Assembly: GCF_008329715.1 (NCBI RefSeq)
Contig: NZ_VTSR01000032.1
Coordinates: forward strand, 1 to 64,000
Source of the DNA: Gimesia chilikensis
Lineage (GTDB): Bacteria > Planctomycetota > Planctomycetia > Planctomycetales > Planctomycetaceae
Reading direction: 5' to 3'
Length of the DNA stretch: 64,000 nt
Of this stretch, positions 37,192-45,959 are shown one piece after another (the stretch's first letter is position 1; the number at the start of each line of letters is the position of its first letter). The notes beneath the pieces were generated by a model. That model worked only from the letters and a program-made list of their open reading frames with translations. It did no database searches and was not told the DNA's origin. The translations under genes and the position numbers were made by a program.

Positions 37192-38547
37192 ATGACGAAG
37201 AGATACGGTTTCTGGACACTGACCTTTCTGGTCATTGCGAATATGATTGGAGCAGGGGTCTTTACGACCTCCGGTTTCTCGCTCATGGATCTGGGATCGC
37301 CTGGACTGGTGGTTCTCGCCTGGGTAGCGGGGGGATTGATTGCGATCACGGGTGCTTTCAGTTATGGGCAGCTGATTAAAGCCATGCCGGAATCGGGGGG
37401 CGAATATCTGTTTCTGTCACGAGCCGCGCATCCGTTACTGGGGTTCATCGCGGGCTGGGTGTCGTTGATTGCAGGCTTTTCCGGGGCGATCGCGTTTGCT
37501 GCGACCGCGCTGGAAGCGTATGTCCTGCCGGAAGACACGCGTCCCGGATGGATGCCGGCAGGGACTCTGGCGGTCTGTTCGATTTTACTGGCCGGTCTGT
37601 TTCATGGCAGGAATCCACGACTGGGAGCGTTGGTACAGAATTCGGTCGTGGTGCTCAAACTGGTGCTGCTGTCCGCCATTCTTTTGTTTGCTGCAGCTCA
37701 GTTCTCCAGTGAGACGATGCCGGGCGTCTCTGCGCCGACCGTCGACTTGACCGGCTGGGCGCTGGTCAGTGCGTTCGCTGGATCTCTGGTCTGGATTTCT
37801 TTGAGTTATTCGGGTTTCAATGCCGCGGTCTATGTGGCGGATGAAGTCGAAGCCGCGAATCGTACGATTCCTCGGGCGATGGTTGCCGGCACCGGGATTG
37901 TGATGGTGCTCTATCTGTTGTTGAACGCAGTTTTCGTGTATGCACCGCCGCCCGAGGCGATTAAAGCTCAGGCGGATGTGGCGACCATTGCGGCGGAATT
38001 CATCGGGGGGGGCGCTTTCGCGAGTTTCGTGCGCTGGACCATCGTCACCTGCTTATTGACCTCGGTCTTCAGCATGATCATGACCGCACCCCGGGTTTAC
38101 GCCAAGATGGCGGATGATGGTCTGTTACCTGGATTTATCCGAATGCAGGGGGGCAGCCCTGGCCGGGCGATTCTATTGCAGGTCGCACTGGCTGTGCTCC
38201 TCGTCTTAATCTCCAGTCTGCAGGGACTGTTGTCTTATCTGGGACTGACCCTGTCAATCTCTGCCGCCGGTTCGGTATGCTGCCTGTTTCTGTCAGGTGT
38301 GCGTACGAAGCCGCTCGCGCATTATTCGAATCTGATTCCCCTGGTGTTTATTCTCTGTACCCTCATCGCTGCGGGAATTATGGTCAGTTTCAATCCCTGG
38401 CAGCTGCTGGGAACCGCGATTACATTCGCGATTGGCGCCGTGGCGTATGTGCTGACGCGCATCTATCGCCCGAAAGCTGACCTGCTCACTTCACCCGAAA
38501 TGGAAGAGGCTCTGGCTGAGGACGTTCAGCAGCCTCCACAACCCTGA
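37192..38547 (+). CDS. APC-family amino acid permease
   Basis: 451 residues from ATG 37192 (a TTG at 37189 precedes it; GGGGAG lies about 12 nt upstream). About twelve membrane helices are visible. The first has the substrate-contact motif of the amino acid-polyamine-organocation family (ANMIGAGVFTTSGF), and the GGEYLFLSRA loop follows helix 2. It follows the dgcA-like gene by about 190 bp and is probably the uptake system for the amino acid freed by the secreted D-aminoacylase, which is inference from position. Confidence 0.85.
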   Translation: MTKRYGFWTLTFLVIANMIGAGVFTTSGFSLMDLGSPGLVVLAWVAGGLIAITGAFSYGQLIKAMPESGGEYLFLSRAAHPLLGFIAGWVSLIAGFSGAIAFAATALEAYVLPEDTRPGWMPAGTLAVCSILLAGLFHGRNPRLGALVQNSVVVLKLVLLSAILLFAAAQFSSETMPGVSAPTVDLTGWALVSAFAGSLVWISLSYSGFNAAVYVADEVEAANRTIPRAMVAGTGIVMVLYLLLNAVFVYAPPPEAIKAQADVATIAAEFIGGGAFASFVRWTIVTCLLTSVFSMIMTAPRVYAKMADDGLLPGFIRMQGGSPGRAILLQVALAVLLVLISSLQGLLSYLGLTLSISAAGSVCCLFLSGVRTKPLAHYSNLIPLVFILCTLIAAGIMVSFNPWQLLGTAITFAIGAVAYVLTRIYRPKADLLTSPEMEEALAEDVQQPPQP

Positions 38548-38680
38548 AGCTGACTGTCTAAGTTCTGCTGATGTCAGATTTGAACAGTGGTCAGACTGTC
38601 GTCCGGTTCTATAAATGCACAGCTAAGTGTGTATTCACCGAAATGATGTCTCTCTCTCTCAGCTGAAAAGGTCGACTGTG

Positions 38681-39529
38681 ATGGCGATTGCCCAAGCGGG
38701 GCGAATGCAGTGTATGGAAGTCTGGGGTGGAAATCAGAGCGTGGATCGTAAACTGACGACCACGGGGCTCGATCTCTGGGTCTACAGTCAGCCGCATGCT
38801 GCGTCCCGATCGGGTGGGGACGTGTATTATGTTTCATCCTGTTCTTCCGGCAGGATTACGCGACTGCTGCTGGCCGATGTGAGCGGTCATGGAGAAGTGG
38901 TCGCGGCCCGGGCCAATGTGCTGCGGAATCTGATGCGCCGCCACATCAACCGGATCAATCAGGCTTCCCTGGTTGAAGCCATCAATGATGATTTCGAATC
39001 CGAATCTCGAACGGGCGCTTTCGCGACCGCTGTGATTGGGACTTTCTTCGCTCCCACCCGGACACTCACGATCTGCAACGCCGGTCATCCGAGCCCCCTG
39101 ATCTACCAGGCACAGCGCAAAAGGTGGATTTCGTTTGGCAGCGAACAGGGGGCTTCCGAAGTCGAGCGAAACTTTCCCCTGGGGATCACGGTTGAACAAA
39201 GTTATTCGAATCAGTCCTGCAAGCTGGGGCGTGAAGATCTGATGCTCTGTTTCACAGACGGATTGCTGGAGTTCAAACAGGCGGATGGGAGCCTGCTGGG
39301 GGAAGCGGGGCTGCTGCGGCTGCTCTCAGAGCTCGACTGCAGTCAGCCCGAGCGTCTGATTCCGGAACTGCTTCAGCGGCTGGATCCGGACCAGGAGCGG
39401 ATCAATGCTGCGGATGACATCTCTTTAATGCTGTTCCAGCGCAACACTGAGCGTGTTTCGTTTTACGATAATCTGGCAGCCCCGTTTCGGGCGTTGAAAC
39501 ATTACTTCCGCAGGAAAGAAAAGGCTTAA
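38681..39529 (+). CDS. SpoIIE/PP2C-type serine phosphatase
   Basis: 282 residues from ATG 38681 (AAAAGG 9 nt upstream); an upstream extension to 38627 is open but has no signal. It is a single PPM phosphatase domain with metal-binding motifs GGD (Asp47), LLADVSGHG (Asp66), NAGHPSPLIY, CFTDGLLEF and DDISLML. There is no sensor domain. Such enzymes typically dephosphorylate STAS anti-anti-sigma factors in partner-switching systems. A STAS gene lies tail to tail with it, overlapping by 4 bp. No RsbW-like kinase is in the window. Confidence 0.88.
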   Translation: MAIAQAGRMQCMEVWGGNQSVDRKLTTTGLDLWVYSQPHAASRSGGDVYYVSSCSSGRITRLLLADVSGHGEVVAARANVLRNLMRRHINRINQASLVEAINDDFESESRTGAFATAVIGTFFAPTRTLTICNAGHPSPLIYQAQRKRWISFGSEQGASEVERNFPLGITVEQSYSNQSCKLGREDLMLCFTDGLLEFKQADGSLLGEAGLLRLLSELDCSQPERLIPELLQRLDPDQERINAADDISLMLFQRNTERVSFYDNLAAPFRALKHYFRRKEKA

Positions 39530-39894
39530 TTCGAGCTGAGGCTCATGATGGCTTCTTCGCGGGTGTCGAACAGCGGCCAGAGCGTTCCCAGTTTGATACT
39601 CTGGAGAATGTACTGCATGTTATCGCAGGCGTTACAGAAGACAGCCTCACCGCCGGACTGTTTCGCCTGTTGCAGGAGACGGGTGAGACAGCTGATGATG
39701 ATCGAATCCAGATATTCCACGCGATTGAGATCGATGATCACATTGGAGATTTCGGGCGCGTTCAGCAGGGTCAGGATTTTATTGGATTCAATCTGGATGT
39801 TGTTATACAGGAACTGCAGGGCCGATCCCTGGGGAATCACAATCAGATTCGGGGCAATGACTTCTACCTCGAAAATTTCAAACTTATCAGACAT
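39526..39894 (-). CDS. STAS-domain protein (anti-sigma factor antagonist-like)
   Basis: 122 residues from ATG 39894 (weak ribosome-binding site). A single STAS domain with the characteristic segment DLNRVEYLDSIIISCLTRL, where Ser near residue 65 is the expected phosphorylation site. It probably acts as a partner switch, with phosphorylation state set by a kinase elsewhere and by the neighbouring SpoIIE-type phosphatase. The two genes overlap at their 3' ends, so they are not in one operon but may be co-inherited. Confidence 0.82.
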   Translation of the reverse strand: MSDKFEIFEVEVIAPNLIVIPQGSALQFLYNNIQIESNKILTLLNAPEISNVIIDLNRVEYLDSIIISCLTRLLQQAKQSGGEAVFCNACDNMQYILQSIKLGTLWPLFDTREEAIMSLSSN

Positions 39895-40017
39895 GATTTG
39901 AGCTCAATCTCCACTGGCCCACTAACGATATAACAATTAAAAAATCCAGAGAAGTGAATGTTCTATCATAGCCCATTCACTTTCCGGATTTCAATCAGTG
40001 AGACGGATAACTTTGAT

Positions 40018-40386
40018 TTAACTCAATCCTTCTTCGTCCTGTTGTGTCTCAATGTGCACAGGCTGTTTTTTCTGATCACGTTTTTTAGAAATTTTCCGTT
40101 TTAAAGTATGCACGGACCGCCTGATGGCAACATTGATGGCCGATGAGAGTCGTTCGCGGGTTTCCTGCACGACAATCGGCGCGCCGAGTCGGGTCTGCAT
40201 GACAATGCGGCACCGCTGATTGATGCCTCCTTTGGGGCCGTTGATATCTGTAATGCAGATGCGGACCGTTTTGATCCAGTTTTCGACGCGATTGACGGCC
40301 TTGTCCCATTCGCGTTCGATGTACTCTCTGGTTCCGGGACCACAGTTGATCTGTGTGGCGACACATTCAAAATCATAGTTTCTCAT
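40018..40386 (-). CDS. Short HPF/RaiA-like (S30AE) protein
   Basis: 122 residues from ATG 40386 (AAGGA 7 nt upstream). It resembles the sigma-54 modulation/S30AE family: a beta-alpha-beta-beta-beta-alpha pattern with DINGPKGGINQRCRIVMQT and a basic C-terminal helix (RRSVHTLKRKISKKRD). Members bind the ribosome decoding region and make inactive ribosomes in stationary phase. The long-form C-terminal dimerisation domain is absent. It fits the stress-gene context. Confidence 0.75.
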   Translation of the reverse strand: MRNYDFECVATQINCGPGTREYIEREWDKAVNRVENWIKTVRICITDINGPKGGINQRCRIVMQTRLGAPIVVQETRERLSSAINVAIRRSVHTLKRKISKKRDQKKQPVHIETQQDEEGLS

Positions 40387-40465
40387 TGGAAAATCCTTTG
40401 GGAAAGAGAACAACGGTTTCAACGATTGAAGTGATTCTCGGTGCTGCAGTGGATCAGGAGTTCTG

Positions 40466-40981
40466 TCACCAGCGCGCCGAGTATGCTTTACTGGAAACGC
40501 CTGAATGATACATCCGCTTAAAATTTTCGTAGGAAGCTGACATAATCAGATCGAATTCTGCCGATTCGTGTTGCTGAAACTTCTGATAGAACTGATCAAA
40601 ACGTTCGATCTGTGCCGCGTAAGTGGTTTGATTCCATTCCGGGTATAACGCCTCTTCAACCTGCTCGGCGATCGATGCGATTTCCAGGTATAAATCTTCA
40701 TGCTGATCTCTCAGCCGCTGTGACTCAGCAGCGGTGAGGACGTCAACCTGGTCTGCATGATCGAAATAGCCGAAGGTGGCTTCCAAGGCGAAATGCATCG
40801 CCAGTTGGTCTCTCAGTTCGTTGATGAGCACGCTGAACCATTCCGGTTTGAGTGCCAATGGATCAGGAACCAGCCAGAAAGTACGCAGATTTTCCATGAG
40901 ATTGTAGAGCCTGAGGTTATCCTCTTTGATCTCTTTGAGAAAAGCAGCATTAACAGTGACCTGACGAGAGTTGCTGATCAT
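40466..40981 (-). CDS. Hemerythrin-like (HHE) protein
   Basis: 171 residues from ATG 40981; its start overlaps the end of the upstream gene by 32 bp. Predicted all-helical with spaced histidine and acidic positions of the hemerythrin type: LRDQLAMHFALEATFGYF, RLRDQHEDLYLEI and FQQHESAEFDLIM. These could supply a di-iron site that binds oxygen or NO-derived species. It may be a distant member, since not every canonical ligand can be aligned by eye. Its place near an NsrR-like regulator suits a nitrosative or oxygen response. Confidence 0.65.
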   Translation of the reverse strand: MISNSRQVTVNAAFLKEIKEDNLRLYNLMENLRTFWLVPDPLALKPEWFSVLINELRDQLAMHFALEATFGYFDHADQVDVLTAAESQRLRDQHEDLYLEIASIAEQVEEALYPEWNQTTYAAQIERFDQFYQKFQQHESAEFDLIMSASYENFKRMYHSGVSSKAYSARW

Positions 40982-41426
40982 GATTATATTCCCGTTTAGA
41001 AAAGTGTGTCTCGAATTGAGTCTGTGCTGCACCAACAGTGACATGCAGAGCAATCGCGGCAGAATCCGGACCGGAGTGCTGCAGACTGATTGCCGTTAAT
41101 AAAAGCTGCAACGCGTAATACGTCTTGAGGTGTCCCGTGATCGAGATCCGTTCCCGATCCTGTTGGCAGGTGAGCTGCAGAAATTGTGTGTCTTTCAGCA
41201 GTTCAGCCAGTCTTGATTTCGTCAGTGTGATGGAATCCGTCGCCAATCCATTGTTTGACATGTCATTCCCGTTCGCTTGAGTGAGGGGCGGCCTGTCAAC
41301 TGCCGTTGACAGTGTCACCCCACGTTGATGGTTGCTGCCTTCAGGCAAAACAGACCATGGTGCGCCGCAGGTTAGAATCAGGCCCCAGTACAAGCCTGTC
41401 TCTCGCTCATCCAGACGGCACACCAT
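40950..41426 (-). CDS. BON-like small protein, start uncertain
   Basis: 158 residues if started at ATG 41426, which has a near-perfect AAGGAGG site 6 nt upstream. An internal ATG at 41261 would give 103 residues with a poor site but a more compact domain. The C-terminal 90 residues resemble a BON domain (a sequence such as RERISITGHLKTYYALQLLL), usually involved in membrane or surface attachment; this is a weak match by eye. The CTGTCAAC/GTTGACAG hairpin (41293-41312) falls inside the extension. It is cotranscribed with the hemerythrin-like gene. Confidence 0.55.
   Translation of the reverse strand: MVCRLDERETGLYWGLILTCGAPWSVLPEGSNHQRGVTLSTAVDRPPLTQANGNDMSNNGLATDSITLTKSRLAELLKDTQFLQLTCQQDRERISITGHLKTYYALQLLLTAISLQHSGPDSAAIALHVTVGAAQTQFETHFSKREYNHDQQLSSGHC
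41293..41312. repeat. Perfect inverted repeat CTGTCAAC-TGCC-GTTGACAG
   Basis: Two 8-bp arms with a 4-nt loop. It lies in the first part of the BON-like gene if that gene starts at 41426, or in its leader if it starts at 41261. The CTGTCAAC core recurs at 44676 and 45392. Confidence 0.7.
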
Positions 41427-41727
41427 GGTGATCCTCCTTAAAAATTGATCTGCCGCAGGAGAAGAAAGGCAAAGCGCATGCCAAACCCGGCAACAGGAAT
41501 ACCGACTTGCCGGAGATGCGTTTCAAGGGAGACCGGATGTGAACTGCAGGTGACAGCGTCGCATACGGCTGACACTTTTCAAAGCCTCTTGGAGATCGCA
41601 TCAGTCCTAAGTGATGAGTGCATCAGGAACAGAACTCACCGTAGACCAACTGGCATGCTGTTTGCTTTCTCTAGTCCGGTAAACACCTCGAGGTGCCTCA
41701 TGGTTTCCATTACGAAAGGGCACCGCA
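41427..41727. other. Intergenic region between BON-like gene and small membrane protein gene
   Basis: About 300 bp with no convincing gene. The open frames on both strands lack ribosome-binding sites and known motifs. It must hold the promoters of two divergent genes. Confidence 0.45.
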
Positions 41728-41877
41728 ATGCGCAATTTATTAAACAAACAGACTCCTCGGCTGGTTCCATTCAACCCTCCACGGTTGCCTGCACAGGCGG
41801 ATCGGGAGGATGTATTAGGGCAGGTGATCCTCTTCCTGGTGATTCTGCTCGCGATCCTGTTGCAGGCACTGACGTAG
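41728..41877 (+). CDS. Small single-helix membrane protein (49 residues)
   Basis: ATG 41728 with AAGGG 8 nt upstream, ending at TAG 41875-41877. The N-terminal half is polar and proline-rich (LVPFNPPRLPAQADRED) and the C-terminal half is one strongly hydrophobic helix (GQVILFLVILLAILLQALT). It is unrelated in sequence to, but built like, the 94-residue protein at 45458-45742. The function is unknown. Confidence 0.55.
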   Translation: MRNLLNKQTPRLVPFNPPRLPAQADREDVLGQVILFLVILLAILLQALT

Positions 41878-42009
41878 AATCTGATCGAATCGTCTCTATT
41901 CAATTGCCCGCCGCCGGTTAAAATGGAATGAGCTTTGAAGATCATTCCCTGTCGGGGATTTTGTACTTCACCCGAGATAGACATCCATCAGAACAGGCGG
42001 CGAGGCTTC

Positions 42010-43173
42010 ATGTCCGGCGAATTCAGTGCAGATTGTTTTCGAGCGATTGCCAATTACACCTATGACTGGGAAAGCTGGCATGCCCCGGATGGGCGTCTGC
42101 TGTGGGTCAATGCGACCGTTGAACGTATGACCGGCTACACGCCCGAGGAATGTCTGGTGATGCCGGACTACCCGCTACCGCTGGTCGCGGAAGAAGACCG
42201 TTCACGCATCACAGAGATTCTGACCGCGGCACAACAGGGAGATATCGGAAATGATATCGAATTCCGTACGGCGCATCGCGACGGACGCAGTCTGTGGACG
42301 GCTGTTTCCTGGCAGCCGATCTATAACGATTCGGGAACACACCTCGGTTTCCGTACCAGCATCCGCGATATCACGGAACGACACGAGTTAAAAGAGCAGT
42401 TGCGGCTGCATGCAGCGCATCTGGAGCAGCTTGTGCAGGAGCGGACCGCCCGGATTACACAGCTGGAAATTCATCGTCGGAAAATGGAAAAGCTGGCTGC
42501 GCTGGGTCAACTGGCCGCTGGCGTGGCGCACGAAGTCAACAATCCCCTGGCGGGGATCCGCAACGCGTTCGCGCTGTTCAAAGCTGATCTCGCTCCCGAT
42601 AACGAACATTACGAACTGCTGGAACTGATCGACAGTGAAATTGAACGGATCAGTTCGATTACCCATCAGATGTATCAGCTGTATCGCCCCAGTTCACATG
42701 ATGCGACGACGTTTTCACTGTCGCGTGCGATTGAGGACGTTGTCTGTCTCTCGCAACCCGCGGCTGCGAAAGCCGGTGTCGCGATAAACTGCGAATCGAA
42801 TCGGGAAGAGATCCAGGTGACGCTGCCTGAAGGGGAAGTCAAGCAGATCCTGTTGAACCTGATACAGAATGCAATCCAGGCGTCCCCGGAAGGAAGTGCT
42901 GTCCGTTTAGAAGTGGGGGCCGGTGATGCTACTGTCAGTGTGGCGGTGATCGATCAGGGGGAGGGGATTCAGCCGAGCGATCTGCCGCAGATCTTCGATC
43001 CTTTCTTTACGACTAAAGTTGGAGATTCCAAGCAGGGCATGGGCCTGGGGTTGTCGGTGTCACGAAGTCTGATCGAGGCGATGGGAGGCACTATCGAAGT
43101 GGCCAGTCAGCCGGGAGAGGGGGCTGTGTTTACGGCGAACTTCCCGGTAGCAGATCCTCCCGGGAATCGTTAA
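42010..43173 (+). CDS. PAS-domain sensor histidine kinase
   Basis: 387 residues from ATG 42010 (GAGG upstream, close); a longer frame opens only at a TTG. An N-terminal PAS domain with PAC tail (about 10-130, [19 protein letters not shown]) is followed by a coiled segment. A DHp helix carries the phosphorylated His174 in [10 protein letters not shown]. The ATPase domain has NLIQNAIQA (N box), DQGEGI (G1) and GMGLGLSVS (G2). There is no membrane helix, so it senses a cytoplasmic signal. The NtrC-type regulator gene follows after 68 bp and is its likely phosphorylation target. Confidence 0.92.
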   Translation: MSGEFSADCFRAIANYTYDWESWHAPDGRLLWVNATVERMTGYTPEECLVMPDYPLPLVAEEDRSRITEILTAAQQGDIGNDIEFRTAHRDGRSLWTAVSWQPIYNDSGTHLGFRTSIRDITERHELKEQLRLHAAHLEQLVQERTARITQLEIHRRKMEKLAALGQLAAGVAHEVNNPLAGIRNAFALFKADLAPDNEHYELLELIDSEIERISSITHQMYQLYRPSSHDATTFSLSRAIEDVVCLSQPAAAKAGVAINCESNREEIQVTLPEGEVKQILLNLIQNAIQASPEGSAVRLEVGAGDATVSVAVIDQGEGIQPSDLPQIFDPFFTTKVGDSKQGMGLGLSVSRSLIEAMGGTIEVASQPGEGAVFTANFPVADPPGNR

Positions 43174-43241
43174 CGTAAAGCGTTGCTGTCTGAGTTCCAT
43201 TGATCTGATCCTGAAGTGCAACAGACGAAGAGAAGACATTC

Positions 43242-44642
43242 ATGAGTGAAAAGCAGCCCCCGCGAATCCTGATTGCAGACGACGAACCGCTGTATCTGAA
43301 AACGACCGGGCAGTTGCTGCGCAAAGCCGGATTTGACTGTGTTTGTGTTTCCAATGCGGGGGCCGCGATTGAAAAACTGGAAGCAGAGCCCTTCGATCTT
43401 ATTCTGTCTGACTTGAATATGCCGGGCAATCTCAAGCTGGAACTGCTGCACCAGGGACGCAGTAACTGGCCGCACATTCCACTGATCGTTGTGACCGGCG
43501 TCCCCTCGATGCCGTCCGCCATTGAAAGTATCCGCCTGGGAATCACCGACTACCTGTTGAAGCCGGTGAAATATGAAGATCTGCTGGCGAGCGTCAGAAG
43601 GGCGCTGGCCATTCCGAGTCGTGTTTTCCAGCGGAGCGAGAATATCTCTGCCCGCGAACAGAGTGAATTAGCGAAACGATTTCCGAATATCGTCGGTGCG
43701 AGTGCGCCGCTCATGGAAATTCTGGATATCGTTGATCGCATCGCCGAGACTGATGTCAACGTATTGATAACCGGCGAGAGCGGGACCGGAAAAGAGGTAG
43801 TCGCGCAGACCATTCATGAGCACAGTCTGCGCAGTAAGGAAAACTTTCAGGTCATTGATTGCACGGCGATTCCGGAATCCCTGTTCGAATCGGTGCTGTT
43901 TGGTCATGTGAAAGGGGCCTTTACCGGCGCGGTGAACGACCAGGAAGGCTTGCTGAAACTGGCCGACAAGGGGACGGCGTTCTTTGATGAAATCGGTGAG
44001 TTGCCGGCTGCGTCGCAGTCCAAGCTGTTACGGGCGATTCAGGAATCCCGTTTTACGCCAGTCGGAAAAAGTCAGGCCGTGCAGATCGATACACGATTCG
44101 TCTGTGCGACCAATCGGAACCTGGAAACGGAAGTGAGTGCCGGTCGTTTTCGCGGCGATCTGTATTATCGACTGGGAGTGATTCATATCGAACTGCCTCC
44201 TCTGCGTGATCGGGAAGATGACGTCGTCTTACTGGCCGAACATTTTCTGCAACTGACCCTGAAGAAAAGTGGTCGCGAGTTGCAGTTCGCCCCGGAAACC
44301 CTGGAGTCGCTGCGGGAATACTCCTGGCCGGGAAATATTCGGGAGTTGAAGAATGTTATCGAACGTGCCGTCGCGTTGACACGTGGGGAGACAATTGAAA
44401 AGACCGAGCTTCCTGAATCACTCCTTAACCCGCCGGCGGATCTCCAGCACGATTCCAGTAACGTAGCCGAGGGCTCTCGGGATGAGGCCATTGAAAACGC
44501 CGAGTATCAGTACCTGACCGCTTTACTGGAAAAGCATGAGGGGAATATCTCACAGGCAGCGCAGCAGGCCGGTCTCTCGCGACAGGGGCTGCATAAACTG
44601 CTGAACAAGCACGATATTTCTGCGGCTGATTTTCGCTCGTAA
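43242..44642 (+). CDS. NtrC-family sigma-54-dependent response regulator
   Basis: 466 residues from ATG 43242. The receiver domain (about 5-125) has the acidic pocket DDE and phospho-acceptor in [10 protein letters not shown]. The AAA+ domain carries Walker A GESGTGKE, the sigma-54 contact loop KGAFTGAV, and Walker [10 protein letters not shown]. The C-terminal Fis-type helix-turn-helix is [20 protein letters not shown]. It forms a two-component system with the preceding PAS kinase. I saw no sigma-54 (-24/-12) promoter that I could support in the neighbourhood, so its targets are unknown. Confidence 0.93.
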   Translation: MSEKQPPRILIADDEPLYLKTTGQLLRKAGFDCVCVSNAGAAIEKLEAEPFDLILSDLNMPGNLKLELLHQGRSNWPHIPLIVVTGVPSMPSAIESIRLGITDYLLKPVKYEDLLASVRRALAIPSRVFQRSENISAREQSELAKRFPNIVGASAPLMEILDIVDRIAETDVNVLITGESGTGKEVVAQTIHEHSLRSKENFQVIDCTAIPESLFESVLFGHVKGAFTGAVNDQEGLLKLADKGTAFFDEIGELPAASQSKLLRAIQESRFTPVGKSQAVQIDTRFVCATNRNLETEVSAGRFRGDLYYRLGVIHIELPPLRDREDDVVLLAEHFLQLTLKKSGRELQFAPETLESLREYSWPGNIRELKNVIERAVALTRGETIEKTELPESLLNPPADLQHDSSNVAEGSRDEAIENAEYQYLTALLEKHEGNISQAAQQAGLSRQGLHKLLNKHDISAADFRS

Positions 44643-44931
44643 AATTTGCGGGCGGCGTGGGTCCCTTTCTGAGACTGTCAACCCGGGGCGACACCTGTCA
44701 GTCTCCGTTCACACCCCATGGTCCCGTTTTCTTAAGTGCCAATTCCAGAAAAACCGGCAGTCTATAGATCAATCGATGTCGAATCAGCGCCCCCGGCACG
44801 GAACCGATTGCCGCTATGCGGTACTGGCCTGAAACTTGCTCTAAGAGATCTACAGTCCACGCGACTGGATGATGCGAATTACCGATGGAATACGAGTATC
44901 GACTGATTGATTTGAAGTCAGGAAAAGGAAG

Positions 44932-45339
44932 ATGAATTTAAAACAGAAACAGATCGTAATCACGAGGAATGATTATTATAAACTCTCGCGACTGTTAAAC
45001 AGCGAGTACACCCAGGCAATTGGGAATAAGCCGTACCTGACCGGTTTACGGAGTGAACTGGAGGCTGCGGCCATTGTCGATCCTGAAGAAATCAGCCCCG
45101 ATGTGGTGACGATGAATTCCAAGGTCACCCTGGTCGATCTGGATATCAATGAAGATGAGACTTATGTGCTCGTCTATCCGGACCAGGCTAATATCGCCAG
45201 CGGAAGGCTGTCGATTCTGACGCCGATTGGGACTGCTATATTAGGCTGTAAAACAGGCGATGTGGTGAGCGGGAACGCCAGCCGCATGCGGATTAAAGAG
45301 ATTGTTTTTCAGCCGGAACGGGCGCGGGTTCCTTCCTGA
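44932..45339 (+). CDS. Rnk/GreA-GreB-like regulator of nucleoside diphosphate kinase
   Basis: 135 residues; ATG 44932 follows AGGAAAAGGAAG. A short N-terminal helical part (about 1-50) is followed by a GreA/GreB C-terminal domain: VVTMNSKVTLVDLDINEDE, then LTPIGTAILGCKTGDVV. This is the layout of Rnk, which binds RNA polymerase through the Gre-like domain but lacks the long coiled coil needed for transcript cleavage. It is transcribed toward a strong hairpin at 45389-45436. Confidence 0.85.
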   Translation: MNLKQKQIVITRNDYYKLSRLLNSEYTQAIGNKPYLTGLRSELEAAAIVDPEEISPDVVTMNSKVTLVDLDINEDETYVLVYPDQANIASGRLSILTPIGTAILGCKTGDVVSGNASRMRIKEIVFQPERARVPS

Positions 45340-45388
45340 AAGCCCTGGCTGTATTTCCGTTGAATTCAAAACCAGCCTGAAATGGTAA

Positions 45389-45436
45389 GGGCTGTCAACC
45401 GCGATTGACGAGCGCTCCTCGTCGCGTTGACAGCCC
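45389..45436. terminator. Two-step hairpin between convergent genes
   Basis: GGGCTGTCAA (45389-45398) pairs with TTGACAGCCC (45427-45436) over 10 bp. An inner stem GACGAG/CTCGTC (45407-45412 / 45418-45423) closes the top. It lies between the Rnk-like gene and the convergent small membrane protein gene and could serve both strands. It lacks a long T tract. Confidence 0.65.
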
Positions 45437-45457
45437 CTTCCCAAAGCAGATCACGGC

Positions 45458-45742
45458 TTAAGGTGTGATATCAATATGCAGCAAATCCGGGTACAGTTGT
45501 AAGGACAGCAGGAACAGGACTAAGGGTGTGATTCCCAACAGTACCAGGATCAGGATCAGCCTGATGACCATGAACGATTCTGCCCGATACGAGTCTGGTT
45601 CTTCTACGCTGCGTGACATTCGCGTCGCGGGAGTTTCCACGTAAGGTGTAATCCGTGAAGCACTCAGCCTCTCAAACGAACCCTGTGTGTGGCGCCTGAT
45701 TTTCTGGCGGGAACGGGTTTCATGATTTGATTTCATCAGCAT
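45458..45742 (-). CDS. Small basic single-helix membrane protein (94 residues)
   Basis: ATG 45742 has a near-perfect AAGGAGG 7 nt upstream, which settles the start. The first 55 residues are basic and polar (Arg/Ser-rich) and probably cytoplasmic. One membrane helix follows (MVIRLILILVLLGITPLVLF), then a short tail. I do not recognise a family. It is divergent from the Rrf2 gene. Confidence 0.65.
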   Translation of the reverse strand: MLMKSNHETRSRQKIRRHTQGSFERLSASRITPYVETPATRMSRSVEEPDSYRAESFMVIRLILILVLLGITPLVLFLLSLQLYPDLLHIDITP

Positions 45743-45883
45743 GTTCAGCCCTCCTTCATCAGGGACATTCGTGGGTCGAAAACAACAAATCTCAATTACA
45801 TGAGAGAAGCAAATCGCGGGCCAGAACAGCAAAATCGGTTTTTTGTGAGGTGAACACGAAATTCTTCGCGCTGCTGGTTTTGA

Positions 45884-45912
45884 TTGACAAAGGGGACCCC
45901 GGGGTCTATATT
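45884..45912 (+). promoter_or_regulatory. Strong sigma-70-type promoter of the Rrf2 gene
   Basis: Perfect -35 TTGACA (45884-45889), 17-bp spacer, -10 TATATT (45907-45912), about 48 bp before ATG 45960. It is the best consensus promoter I found in the window. Confidence 0.75.
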
Positions 45913-45917
45913 TGGCA

Positions 45918-45942
45918 AAAGATGCATCACTTATACATGTTT
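45918..45942. promoter_or_regulatory. NsrR-like operator dyad
   Basis: AAAGATGCAT (45918-45927), 5-bp spacer, ATACATGTTT (45933-45942): an inverted repeat with 8 of 10 positions paired, resembling the AAGATGCAT half-site known for NsrR. It begins 6 bp after the -10 box, so binding would block initiation and give autoregulation. Confidence 0.6.
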
Positions 45943-45959
45943 AAGTCAGAGGTTGAATC

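Noticed and set aside
44672-44706. GAGACTG...CAGTCTC inverted repeat as terminator of the NtrC-type gene
   Set aside because: Only 7 bp paired with a long loop and no T tract; kept only as a context for the recurring CTGTCAAC motif.
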